Both the position numbers and the translations under genes were made by a program. Positions 38,152 to 45,751 of a stretch of 64,000 bases of DNA are shown here, piece by piece; the stretch's first letter is position 1, and each line of letters opens with the position of its first letter. The notes below the pieces were generated by a model. The model was not told the DNA's origin. It did not search any database and saw only the letters and a list, made by a program, of their open reading frames with translations. The stretch is from Deltaproteobacteria bacterium (lineage in GTDB: Bacteria; Desulfobacterota; DSM-4660; Desulfatiglandales; Desulfatiglandaceae): NCBI GenBank assembly GCA_021737785.1, contig JAIPDI010000023.1:21972-85971 (forward strand). Direction: 5' to 3'.

Positions 38152-39432
38152 TCAGCTCGTTTCGGGAAAATCTTCCTCCGTTACCACAGTAATCCCTCGT
38201 TGAGTCACGGTGAAGCGCTCCCGATCCACCTCGGGATGATACCCGATTTCAGTGTATGGCGGAATGTGCACCCCTTCGGCGATGATGGCCTTCTTAATTC
38301 GGGCATGCCGGCCGACGACCACATTTTCCATGATGACCGATTCCTCCACCACGGACCAACTGTGAACAAACACGTTGTAGGACAGTACGCTGTTCCTGAC
38401 TACCCCGCCGCTGATGATGGATCCGTGGGCCACCAGGGAATCGAGCGCCCGACCCGCCCTGGGGTCAGCGCCCCATTCCTGAGAAAAAACCGTCTTGACC
38501 GGAGGGTGTTGGCGTTGAAAGGTCCGGATGGGCCAGAGCCGGCCGTACATATTGAAGTAGGGATCTACCCCGGTCAGGTCCATGTTGGCATTCCAATAGG
38601 CGTCGTGCGTTCCGACATCCCGCCAGTATGAGGAGTCCCTGGCATGATCGACCCGTTTTTCCCTGAGGACACCCTCTTCATCCGTGTACTGAATGATATC
38701 CCGGATCTTGTTCTCACGACGATAGGGATATGCCATGAGCCGGTGGCTGTCAAGAATCTCCGGCAGGATCTCCTTGCCGAAGTCAGTCTGTGAACTCCTG
38801 GCAAGCAGGTCGATCAGGACCTCGGTCTTGAACATATAGACGCCCATGGACGCCAGTACATGACTGCGGTCTCCAGGGATGGTGCGGGGATCTTCCGGCT
38901 TTTCCTGAAACCCCGTTATCCGGAAATCATTATCCACCTCCAGAATCCCGTATTGGCTGGCGGATTCCTTTCCCATCTCTTTGACAGCAATGGTGACATC
39001 CGCATTTTGGGCCTCATGGTAATCCTTGAAGCGGCTGTAATCCATCTTGTACACATGGTCCCCGGAAAGGATCAGGACGTGTTCGGGGGATTCCTGTTCG
39101 ATCAGGTAGGCATTTTGTCGAATGCAGTCCGCGGTCCCTTGATACCATCTCTCTCCCTGCATCATCTGGGGCGGGGCGATCTTGAGATAATGTCCCAGGT
39201 CCTGGCTGAAGAGATTCCATCCCCGTTCCAGGTGCTGCATGAGCGTCTGGGACTTATATTGGGGCAGAACGATGATCTTGTATATTTCCGAATTAATGCA
39301 GTTGGACAGGGTCAGATCGATGAGGAGATAAATCCCCCCAAAGGGGATGGCCGGCTTTGACCGGTGTTTGGTCAACGGCATCAACCGTTCGCCCTTGCCT
39401 CCTGCCATCACGACGGCCAGAGTATTTTTCAT
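38152..39432 (-). CDS. glgC: Glucose-1-phosphate adenylyltransferase
   Basis: This enzyme makes ADP-glucose, the glycogen synthase donor. AVVMAGGKGERLMPLT is the nucleotide-binding signature; SKPAIPFGG, ILSGDHVYKMDY and YWRDVGTHDAYW also match. The C-terminal left-handed beta-helix runs from about residue 320. The ATG at 39432 lies about 11 bases after AGGAGG; a GTG nine codons upstream is possible. Length is 426 residues. No glgA lies in the window. It heads the glgC-glgP-glgB order on the minus strand. Confidence 0.94.
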   Translation of the reverse strand: MKNTLAVVMAGGKGERLMPLTKHRSKPAIPFGGIYLLIDLTLSNCINSEIYKIIVLPQYKSQTLMQHLERGWNLFSQDLGHYLKIAPPQMMQGERWYQGTADCIRQNAYLIEQESPEHVLILSGDHVYKMDYSRFKDYHEAQNADVTIAVKEMGKESASQYGILEVDNDFRITGFQEKPEDPRTIPGDRSHVLASMGVYMFKTEVLIDLLARSSQTDFGKEILPEILDSHRLMAYPYRRENKIRDIIQYTDEEGVLREKRVDHARDSSYWRDVGTHDAYWNANMDLTGVDPYFNMYGRLWPIRTFQRQHPPVKTVFSQEWGADPRAGRALDSLVAHGSIISGGVVRNSVLSYNVFVHSWSVVEESVIMENVVVGRHARIKKAIIAEGVHIPPYTEIGYHPEVDRERFTVTQRGITVVTEEDFPETS

Positions 39433-39499
39433 TTTTATGCTCGCCTCCTGCGCCGGCACACCCTCTCAGCGGCAGAAAAAGACCTTAGGGGTGCACTCA

Positions 39500-39985
39500 T
39501 TATTCCTCAATTACCGTGACCTTGAGCATTCGATCTCCCTGGCGGATACTGTCGACAACATCCTTTCCTGCGACCACCTTGCCGAACACGGTGTGCATCC
39601 CGTCCAAATGAGGCTGCGGTGAATGGGTGATGAAAAATTGACTCCCGTTGGTATTGGGCCCGGCATTGGCCATGGAAATCACGCCGGCCTCGTGCTTCAG
39701 CGGATTTGTCTTGAGTTCATCATCGAACTTGTAACCGGGTCCCCCACTTCCCGTGCCTGTGGGATCTCCTGTCTGGATCATGAAGTCATCGATCACCCGG
39801 TGGAATGTCACCCCATCGTAGAAACCTTCCCGGGCCAGAAAGACAAAGTTGTTAACCGTCTTGAGCGCATACTTGGGATAGAGTTCGAGTTCGATGGTGC
39901 CTCTGTTGGTTTCAATTGTTGCGCGATAGGTCTTCTTCAGATCGATCTGTATCTTCGGCGGGTTTTTCCACTGTTTTGCGGTCAT
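39500..39985 (-). CDS. Cyclophilin-type peptidyl-prolyl isomerase
   Basis: This 161-residue single-domain cyclophilin catalyses proline cis-trans isomerisation. Conserved residues appear in [37 protein letters not shown] and [12 protein letters not shown]. There is no signal peptide, so it is cytosolic. The ATG at 39985 is preceded by GAGGAGG; a TTG directly before it is also in frame. About 430 bp of gene-free DNA separate it from the divergent ThiF-like gene, part of it filled by a REP-like element. Confidence 0.92.
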   Translation of the reverse strand: MTAKQWKNPPKIQIDLKKTYRATIETNRGTIELELYPKYALKTVNNFVFLAREGFYDGVTFHRVIDDFMIQTGDPTGTGSGGPGYKFDDELKTNPLKHEAGVISMANAGPNTNGSQFFITHSPQPHLDGMHTVFGKVVAGKDVVDSIRQGDRMLKVTVIEE

Positions 39986-40226
39986 CAAAATGGTTCCTCC
40001 TCAATAAAAAGTCACAGGGGAGCTTCCCCTGAGTAGATCCTGCAAACAGTCTTCACGGGCACAAGAATTTTTGGGTTCCCGAATATTCAATTTACCAGCT
40101 TCCCCCTTAAACTGCAAGCAGGTTTGCGCCGGGTGTTGAAAGGGCAATGAATCCTTTACATCGGTTGTCGGCATGCGCTATACGATCTAAAGGGGTTAAA
40201 CGCAAACAAAACGACTGTGTGCTGTC

Positions 40227-40306
40227 CCGTCATTCCGGCATGCCCTTGGCCGGAATCCAGTCCCCCGTATTTCTGGATTCCGGCCGGAATCGTGCCGGAA
40301 TGACGG
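40227..40306. repeat. REP/MITE-like nested palindrome, copy 2
   Basis: The outer arms CCGTCATTCCGGCA and TGCCGGAATGACGG are the same as in the copy at 21530-21609, and the inner arms GGCCGGAATCCAG / CTGGATTCCGGCC differ only slightly. About 30 bases upstream are also similar between the copies, so the mobile unit may be somewhat longer. The remaining part of the 39986-40417 gap holds nothing I can identify. Confidence 0.85.
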
Positions 40307-40417
40307 AGTGGCAAGTTGCGTTGTAGGGGTAAAAAACTCGCAAGTTGTTTCCGGGAGGAGGCATCCGTCCGGCGCAATCAGACTGCATATACTCAACCGC
40401 TTTGGAGATGAGGAAAA

Positions 40418-41299
40418 GTGAACATTCAGGAAGTGCTTCGGTCAGAAAGCAGGAATATTCTTGACCCGGCAGGCCGGGAAACCATGATCCTGGAAGACAG
40501 TGCCGCACAGGAGACCGCCTCCCGATTCGGTCTGACCACCTATGACGTCTATAGGGAAGCCTTGCGTCTGGGGATCTGTCCCTATCGCTACCTGCGCAAC
40601 AGGGAGTCGATCTCGGGAGAGGAACAGCTCAGGCTGTGCACAGCGTGCGTGGCCGTTGTGGGGGCCGGCGGGCTCGGAGGGCATGTGATCCTTCTTTTGG
40701 CCAGGTTGGGGATCGGGCATATCGTGGTGGTGGATAATGACCGCTTTGACGAGACCAACCTGAATCGTCAGGCATTATCCGGCAGTCAGGCCCTGGGCAG
40801 GTGGAAAGCCGAAGAGGCGGAAAGGGTGGTAAGCGCCATCAATCCGGGCGTCAAAGTGACCTCCCATCGTATCAGGATCGATCCTTTCAACGCCGGGGAT
40901 CTGCTGAACGGCTCGGACGTGATCGTGGATGCCCTTGACAATATTGGGGATCGTTTCACTATTGAGAGTGCTTCCAAATCTCTGGGAATTCCGCTGGTTC
41001 ACGGGGCACTGGCAGGTTTTGAGGGTCAGGTAATGACCATTTTTCCCGAAGATCGCGGTCTGAAGCTGATCTATAGCGGGCATGAACCGGGGGGAGAGGG
41101 TCCCGGCAGGGACATGTCGGAAAACCCGGAGGCCGTCCTGGGGGTCCCGACCCTAACCCCCGCGCTCATCGCCACGCTCCAGGCAATGGAGGTGGTAAAG
41201 ATACTCCTGAACCGGGGAAAACTGTTTCGAAATGTCATGGTCCATGTGGATTTGGAGACCGGCGAGATATGTCCTTTTACCTTCGGGGAAACTGATTGA
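40418..41299 (+). CDS. ThiF/HesA/MoeB-family E1-like adenylyltransferase
   Basis: This 293-residue protein has the ATP site VAVVGAGGLGGHVILLLARLG (from about residue 78), VVVDNDRFDETNLNRQ, and VDALDNIGDRFTIE. The family adenylates the C-terminal glycine of small ubiquitin-like sulphur carriers. The zinc cysteines and the catalytic cysteine loop of MoeB/ThiF are not visible; the equivalent region reads GVPTLTPALIATLQAMEVVK. It therefore may activate but not transfer. An N-terminal extension of about 70 residues is unusual. The start is a GTG after GATGAGGAAAA. No carrier protein gene is adjacent. Confidence 0.82.
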   Translation: MNIQEVLRSESRNILDPAGRETMILEDSAAQETASRFGLTTYDVYREALRLGICPYRYLRNRESISGEEQLRLCTACVAVVGAGGLGGHVILLLARLGIGHIVVVDNDRFDETNLNRQALSGSQALGRWKAEEAERVVSAINPGVKVTSHRIRIDPFNAGDLLNGSDVIVDALDNIGDRFTIESASKSLGIPLVHGALAGFEGQVMTIFPEDRGLKLIYSGHEPGGEGPGRDMSENPEAVLGVPTLTPALIATLQAMEVVKILLNRGKLFRNVMVHVDLETGEICPFTFGETD

Positions 41300-41359
41300 A
41301 ACTGATCGAAATTCCTCCCCGCCCTGAGCAGCGGGCGGGAAGGAATGGGTCGTTAAGTT

Positions 41360-41887
41360 TTACCGGCAACCGCCCGGACCCCAGCCGGGTCCGGAACGCT
41401 CGCCAATGCCCGGAGATCCGGCCATCCTGCCGCCCCGGTCGCCTCTGCCTTTGCCCCAATTGGCGCCCGGGCCCCTGCCAATGCCTTCTGCAAGGAGCCG
41501 GTTCGTCTGCTCGGGGGTCAGCAGATTTCGAAAGGCCAGACGGAAATCGGTGGCCTTTTCCTGCATCTGTTCCATAAGACCCTGGACTTCCTTCTGAGTG
41601 GCCCGTATCTTGGCCTCATCCAGGCTGGTCTGGATCCACAACAACCTTAGCTCAGTCTTTTTTGTAAACAGCTGGGTCCGGATCGGCGCGGTTTCCTTAA
41701 CAAACGATTCGCGCAGACCGCGGATTTTCTCAGTCTGTTCTGCAGACAGGTTTAAGTCCGACAGTTGAGAAGCGCCCGGACACCATGCCTCATCTCCCCA
41801 ATTGGCCCTGCCTCGCGGCCCTGCCATGACCCATGTTGCCGAGGCAACCAAGAGTACCAACGCTACCATTACACTGAATTTTTTCAT
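41360..41887 (-). CDS. Periplasmic LTxxQ protein, ZraP/CpxP/Spy-like
   Basis: The ATG at 41887 has AAGGAGG nine bases upstream. The signal peptide KFSVMVALVLLVASATWVMA is followed by helices with two LTxxQ-type motifs (LNLSAEQTEKIRGLRE and LLTPEQTNRLLAEG) and a glycine/arginine-rich tail. The 175-residue protein matches metal- or stress-sensing periplasmic chaperones. It is divergent from a histidine kinase and sigma-54 response regulator, exactly as zraP is from zraSR, and a sigma-54 promoter lies upstream. Confidence 0.8.
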   Translation of the reverse strand: MKKFSVMVALVLLVASATWVMAGPRGRANWGDEAWCPGASQLSDLNLSAEQTEKIRGLRESFVKETAPIRTQLFTKKTELRLLWIQTSLDEAKIRATQKEVQGLMEQMQEKATDFRLAFRNLLTPEQTNRLLAEGIGRGPGANWGKGRGDRGGRMAGSPGIGERSGPGWGPGGCR

Positions 41888-41935
41888 CGAACCATACCTC
41901 CTTCTTGTTAAGTTGTTTTGTAAGGGATCACAGGT

Positions 41936-41984
41936 TCCAAGTTCAACCTTGAACCTCTGAACCTTTGAACCCGTGAACAATTAC
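41936..41984. repeat. Octamer array in the zraP-like leader
   Basis: Units TTGAACCT, CTGAACCT, TTGAACCC and GTGAACAA run head to tail. The tract lies between the sigma-54 promoter and the zraP-like start codon, so it should be transcribed in the 5' leader of that gene. Confidence 0.6.
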
Positions 41985-42024
41985 GGTGATTTCTTACGAA
42001 CGTTCAGGTTGTATCTTTACCTAT

Positions 42025-42040
42025 AGCAGGAGTCGTGCCA
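42025..42040 (-). promoter_or_regulatory. Sigma-54 promoter of the zraP-like gene
   Basis: On the minus strand the sequence TGGCACGACTCCTGCT matches the -24/-12 consensus TGGCACGNNNNTTGCW with a single mismatch and has the required GG-N10-GC spacing. It points at the zraP-like gene, about 138 bases from its start codon. The divergently encoded regulator has a sigma-54-activating AAA+ domain, which makes the match credible. Confidence 0.85.
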
Positions 42041-42138
42041 GGATGGCCTGGGTATGCTAAAAATCTTAAATATCAAATAGATAATCAACGCATGACGATA
42101 CTGAAGGGGCCTCAGGCCCAAAAGATCCGGCAAGATAT

Positions 42139-42164
42139 GTCGAATCGGGAAAGACGGCTTCGAC
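42139..42164. promoter_or_regulatory. Possible upstream activator site
   Basis: GTCGAA and TTCGAC are perfect inverted half-sites 14 bases apart, about 100-140 bp upstream of the sigma-54 promoter, the usual place for an enhancer-binding protein dimer. Short arms make this tentative. Confidence 0.3.
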
Positions 42165-42212
42165 GCGATTGTCGGACAGGCGGCTCAATTGCATGTTGAC
42201 AAAACGTGGGGA

Positions 42213-42275
42213 TTGGGGAATTTTGGGATTGGGGAATTGGGGAATTGAGGAATTGAGGAATTGAAGGATTGGATA
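42213..42275. repeat. Octamer array GGAATTGA
   Basis: About five units (GGAATTGG, then GGAATTGA three times, AGGATTGG), preceded by degenerate forms, lie about 85 bases upstream of the ZraS-like kinase gene. It is the same class of short-unit array seen elsewhere in the window. Confidence 0.7.
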
Positions 42276-42358
42276 TGATTGTAGGGAGTCGAGCTGCAGC
42301 AGGAGGGCTTGATATTCCACAGGTTGCGGATTTTTGCAGGTGTGTCGAGTAGCGAATC

Positions 42359-44080
42359 ATGACCTTGAAAAAACTGATTATGGGTATGGGAGGTCCGGGA
42401 CACCCGGCCAAACTGTTTCTCCAGCCCCTGACCATTGCCCTTATCTCCATGGTCCTCGTTTCCCTCGCACTGGTGACGGGACTCATGGACCTCAGGACCC
42501 TGGACAAGACACTGAGCGGATATATGGAGAAGCGGGGCCTGGATATCATCAAGAACGTCCAGCAGGCCGCCAAATACAATTTTCACCTCCTGGGCCATGG
42601 CTCGGATTCGGACATGGAGGGGCTGGCGGGATCCGGTCTTATGGAGGAGGCCTTCTCCCTGCGGGAGGCCATGATCCTCGACCTCCTGGCCCTGGCACAA
42701 CGGATCGATTTCGAGAGGGAACAGGGTCTTCTGGACGATCCCCTCCTGGCATCCCTGGCCGCAGGGCATGGCATCCGACTGGTTGCACTATTGGACGCGC
42801 AGGGGAAGATAACCTATGAAAACAGGTCGGTCCCTGAAGATCTCCTCCAATCTGCGGTCAGGGTGATCGCAGGGGACGACGGGATTATGGTGGACCTCTT
42901 TGGACCGTCCACGGATGCAACCCGGATCCGATCCTTCGCCGTTCGCCGGAAATGGGGAGAAGGGTCGATCCTGTTTACCCTGGGTCAGGAGGACTTGCGC
43001 TTTTGGAGTGCCAGGGTGTCTATCGAACGGGCGGTCGATGAGGTGGGTCTCGGGACAGATACCCGGCATTTTGTGGTGACAGACACAGACGGGAGGGTCC
43101 TTTTTCAGACCCAGGAGGCCCGGGCTTCGGCCAAGGCCCCGGATCAGACATCCGACCGGGAAGGAGGAAGGACCGTCGATGTCATGGTTCCCCTCCGTCT
43201 CAATGGAGAGCCTGTCTTGAAGGCGTGGTTGGCCCTGTCAAGGGAGACGGCGGATTCCATGCTGCAAAAGGAACGGCAGCGGGGATTTGTTTTCATCGGG
43301 TTCATGGTCTGTATTGCAATCCTGTCCATAGGGTTCCTTTACAGGAGCCAGGCCAGGCATCTGGCCAATATGCGGGAGATGGAAAGGCGCCTCCACCGGG
43401 CCGAGAGGCTGTCGGCAATGGGACGTCTGGCCGCAGGGGTGGCCCATGAGATCCGCAATCCGCTCAACGCCATGGGCATGGCATGCCAGAGGCTTCAGAA
43501 AGACAACCTGGATCAACTGAGCCAGGTCATTCGGGACGAAATCCGGCGACTCAATCAGATTGTGGAGGAATTTATCGGGTTTTCGAGATGCGGCCACCCT
43601 GTGCTGAAACAAGAGGATATCACGGCGCTTCTCAGGCAGATGGCGCTCCTCGTTGAGGAGGAGGCGTCATCACGGGGGATTGCCCTGCGCACGGACTGGC
43701 CCGATGCCCCCTTGATGATATGGATGGATGCCGATAAGATACGACAGGCCCTTTTAAACATCATCAAGAACGCCATGGAATCGATTCCCGGCCGGGGTAC
43801 GATCACGCTTGCGCTCGTGCAGGAGGCAAGGCGATGGGTCGCCATCAGGATCTCCGACACCGGGACCGGCCTCAGCCCGGAGGAGGTGGAGCAGATCTTT
43901 GATCCGGATTACACCACCAAAGAGAAGGGCCTGGGACTGGGGCTGGCCCTGGCCCACGAGATCGTAGAGGGGCATGGGGGGGAAATTCGGGTGAAGAGTG
44001 CGCCGGGGAGAGGGACCCTGTTTGAGGTGGTGTTGCCCTTGGAGGCGCAAGGCGTGAGGCGCGAGGGGGGAGCGGGGTGA
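42359..44080 (+). CDS. Sensor histidine kinase, ZraS-like
   Basis: This 573-residue inner-membrane kinase has helices near residues 24-43 and 303-324, with a periplasmic sensor domain of about 260 residues between. The HisKA helix reads AAGVAHEIRNPLNAMG, and the ATPase has NIIKNAMES, ISDTGTGLSPEE and KGLGLGLALAHEIVEGHGG. It lies between the zraP-like gene (divergent) and the sigma-54 regulator (downstream), matching the Zra zinc/envelope-stress module. No strong Shine-Dalgarno precedes the ATG. A 285-bp repeat-rich gap separates it from its regulator. Confidence 0.88.
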   Translation: MTLKKLIMGMGGPGHPAKLFLQPLTIALISMVLVSLALVTGLMDLRTLDKTLSGYMEKRGLDIIKNVQQAAKYNFHLLGHGSDSDMEGLAGSGLMEEAFSLREAMILDLLALAQRIDFEREQGLLDDPLLASLAAGHGIRLVALLDAQGKITYENRSVPEDLLQSAVRVIAGDDGIMVDLFGPSTDATRIRSFAVRRKWGEGSILFTLGQEDLRFWSARVSIERAVDEVGLGTDTRHFVVTDTDGRVLFQTQEARASAKAPDQTSDREGGRTVDVMVPLRLNGEPVLKAWLALSRETADSMLQKERQRGFVFIGFMVCIAILSIGFLYRSQARHLANMREMERRLHRAERLSAMGRLAAGVAHEIRNPLNAMGMACQRLQKDNLDQLSQVIRDEIRRLNQIVEEFIGFSRCGHPVLKQEDITALLRQMALLVEEEASSRGIALRTDWPDAPLMIWMDADKIRQALLNIIKNAMESIPGRGTITLALVQEARRWVAIRISDTGTGLSPEEVEQIFDPDYTTKEKGLGLGLALAHEIVEGHGGEIRVKSAPGRGTLFEVVLPLEAQGVRREGGAG

Positions 44081-44094
44081 ACGGAGCGGAAGGC

Positions 44095-44325
44095 GGATGT
44101 CGGAAGTCGGAAGTCGGAAGAAGGTGAGAGGGTGAGAGGGTGAGAGGGCCAGACCTCAGGCAGTAGGCGGTAGGGAGTAGGGAGTAAGCAGTAGGCAGTA
44201 AGGAGTAAGGAACAACAAAGGCCATCAGCCATCAGCCATCAGCTATCAGCCATCTGCATCCAGTATCCAGCATCCAGCATCCAGTATCCAGTATCCAGTA
44301 ACCAGCAATCCCGCATCCTGCGGGA
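44095..44325. repeat. Composite heptamer array, copy B
   Basis: Modules in order are AGTCGGA heptamers, GGTGAGAG octamers, GCAGTAG/GGAGTAA heptamers (about seven), a short unique segment, GCCATCA heptamers (about five), and GYATCCA heptamers (about seven). This is the reverse complement of the order in the array at 37919-38150, including the shared segment AACAAAGGCCATCAG. It separates the ZraS-like kinase from its regulator. Confidence 0.85.
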
Positions 44326-44326
44326 T
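44308..44326. other. Short perfect hairpin before the sigma-54 regulator gene
   Basis: ATCCCGCA and TGCGGGAT form an eight-base-pair stem around a TCC loop, 40 bases before the regulator start codon. No T-run follows. It may be an RNA element in the intercistronic leader or the end of the repeat array. Confidence 0.4.
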
Positions 44327-44365
44327 CTACGCTTCGCTCCGACCAACAATGAGCAGGATTCAACC

Positions 44366-45733
44366 ATGAACAGCAGTCAGGCATTAAGCATTCTTGTGGT
44401 GGAAGACGGTCAATCCCAGAGGGAGATGCTGCGGGATTTTCTCAGGGAAAAGGGCCATGAGGTGTCGGAAGCGGAACAGGGCGAAAAGGCGCTCGAGCTG
44501 TTGGGCCGGAATTACTTCGATCTTTTGCTGATCGATTACAAGATGCCGGGGATGGACGGCATGGCGCTCTTGAAGCGCGTCAAACGGATCAACCCGGAGA
44601 TTGATGTGGTCATGATCACGGCCTACGGCACGGTTGAGGCGGCGGTTCAGGCCATGAAGGCCGGGGCCGCGGACTATATCACCAAGCCCATTGAATTGGA
44701 CGAACTGCTTATCCTGCTCGACCGGCTTTCAGAACGGCGGACCCTTCTGAAGGAAAACGAGATCCTCCGCGACGAACTGGGACGGAAAGGGGTCACCGCC
44801 AAAGACATTATCTTCCGGAGTGCGGCCATGAACGAGGTGATCAACATGGCCGGGCGCGTCGCAGACAGCCGGGCAACCGTGCTCATACAGGGAGAGAGCG
44901 GGACGGGCAAAGAGCTTGTCGCCAGGCTGATCCACGCACTGAGTCCCCGATCGGAAAGGCCGATGACCGTGGTGAACTGTGCGGCCCTGCCTGAAACCTT
45001 ACTGGAAAGCGAGCTGTTCGGCCATGAAAAGGGCGCCTTCACAGGAGCGTCCCAGAGGAGGATCGGCCGATTTGAAGAGGCCGACCGCGGGAGTCTTTTC
45101 TTAGATGAGATCGGAGAACTCACCCAGGCCGTTCAGGTAAAACTCCTTCGATTTCTCCAGGAGAGGGAGTTTCAACGCATCGGAGATAACCGGACACGGC
45201 AGGCGGATGTGCGGGTGATCAGCGCCACCAACCGGGATCTTGTCGAACGGATACGGGAAGGGGCCTTCAGAGAAGACCTCTTCTACCGCCTGAATGTGGT
45301 GACCATCACCATTCCGCCTCTGAGGGAGCGGAAGGATGATATATCGGCCCTGATGGAACATTTTCTGGGCCGCTTTGCAGCCCAGAACAACAGGCCGATT
45401 GAGGGGTTTTCCCCCGAGGCCAGGGACCTTCTTCTAAAGTATGATTATCCCGGAAATGTCAGGGAATTGGAGAATATTATCGAACGGGCCGTGGTCATCG
45501 CCAGGGGATCCCTCATTTCAACAAAAGATCTCCCCTTTGCTGCCAAGGATCTTCATTCCGAACCCACGAAAAAATCGCCGAAGGGCCTGAATGATGCGGT
45601 GGAGGCCCTGGAACTGGAGATGATCCGGGAGGCCATGGCCCAGAGCCGAAACCACCAGACCCAGGCCGCCGAGGTCCTGGGCATCAGCGAACGGACCCTC
45701 AGGTACAAACTGAAAAAATATGGTCTGAAATAG
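44366..45733 (+). CDS. Sigma-54-dependent response regulator, ZraR-like
   Basis: This 455-residue protein has a receiver (LSILVVEDGQ, LLIDYKMPGMDG, MITAYGT, ITKPIELDE), then a sigma-54 AAA+ domain. The latter carries Walker A GESGTGKE, the sigma-contact loop FGHEKGAFTGA, Walker B SLFLDEIGEL and the arginine finger region FREDLFYRLNV. A Fis-type helix-turn-helix ends the protein (QTQAAEVLGISERTLRYKL). It is the partner of the upstream kinase and probably activates the sigma-54 promoter of the zraP-like gene. Confidence 0.93.
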   Translation: MNSSQALSILVVEDGQSQREMLRDFLREKGHEVSEAEQGEKALELLGRNYFDLLLIDYKMPGMDGMALLKRVKRINPEIDVVMITAYGTVEAAVQAMKAGAADYITKPIELDELLILLDRLSERRTLLKENEILRDELGRKGVTAKDIIFRSAAMNEVINMAGRVADSRATVLIQGESGTGKELVARLIHALSPRSERPMTVVNCAALPETLLESELFGHEKGAFTGASQRRIGRFEEADRGSLFLDEIGELTQAVQVKLLRFLQEREFQRIGDNRTRQADVRVISATNRDLVERIREGAFREDLFYRLNVVTITIPPLRERKDDISALMEHFLGRFAAQNNRPIEGFSPEARDLLLKYDYPGNVRELENIIERAVVIARGSLISTKDLPFAAKDLHSEPTKKSPKGLNDAVEALELEMIREAMAQSRNHQTQAAEVLGISERTLRYKLKKYGLK

Positions 45734-45751
45734 GTTGCGCCGGAGCCGATC

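Noticed and set aside
37925..38631. Long open frames rich in LLPTAY-like repeats, plus similar minus-strand frames near 43.9-44.2 kb
   Set aside because: They are translations of the heptamer arrays. Seven-base units stay open in several frames and give repetitive low-complexity peptides; no ribosome-binding site or family match.
33039..44325. Repeat arrays considered as CRISPR
   Set aside because: Units are only 7-8 bases, directly abutting, with no unique spacers and no cas genes in the window.
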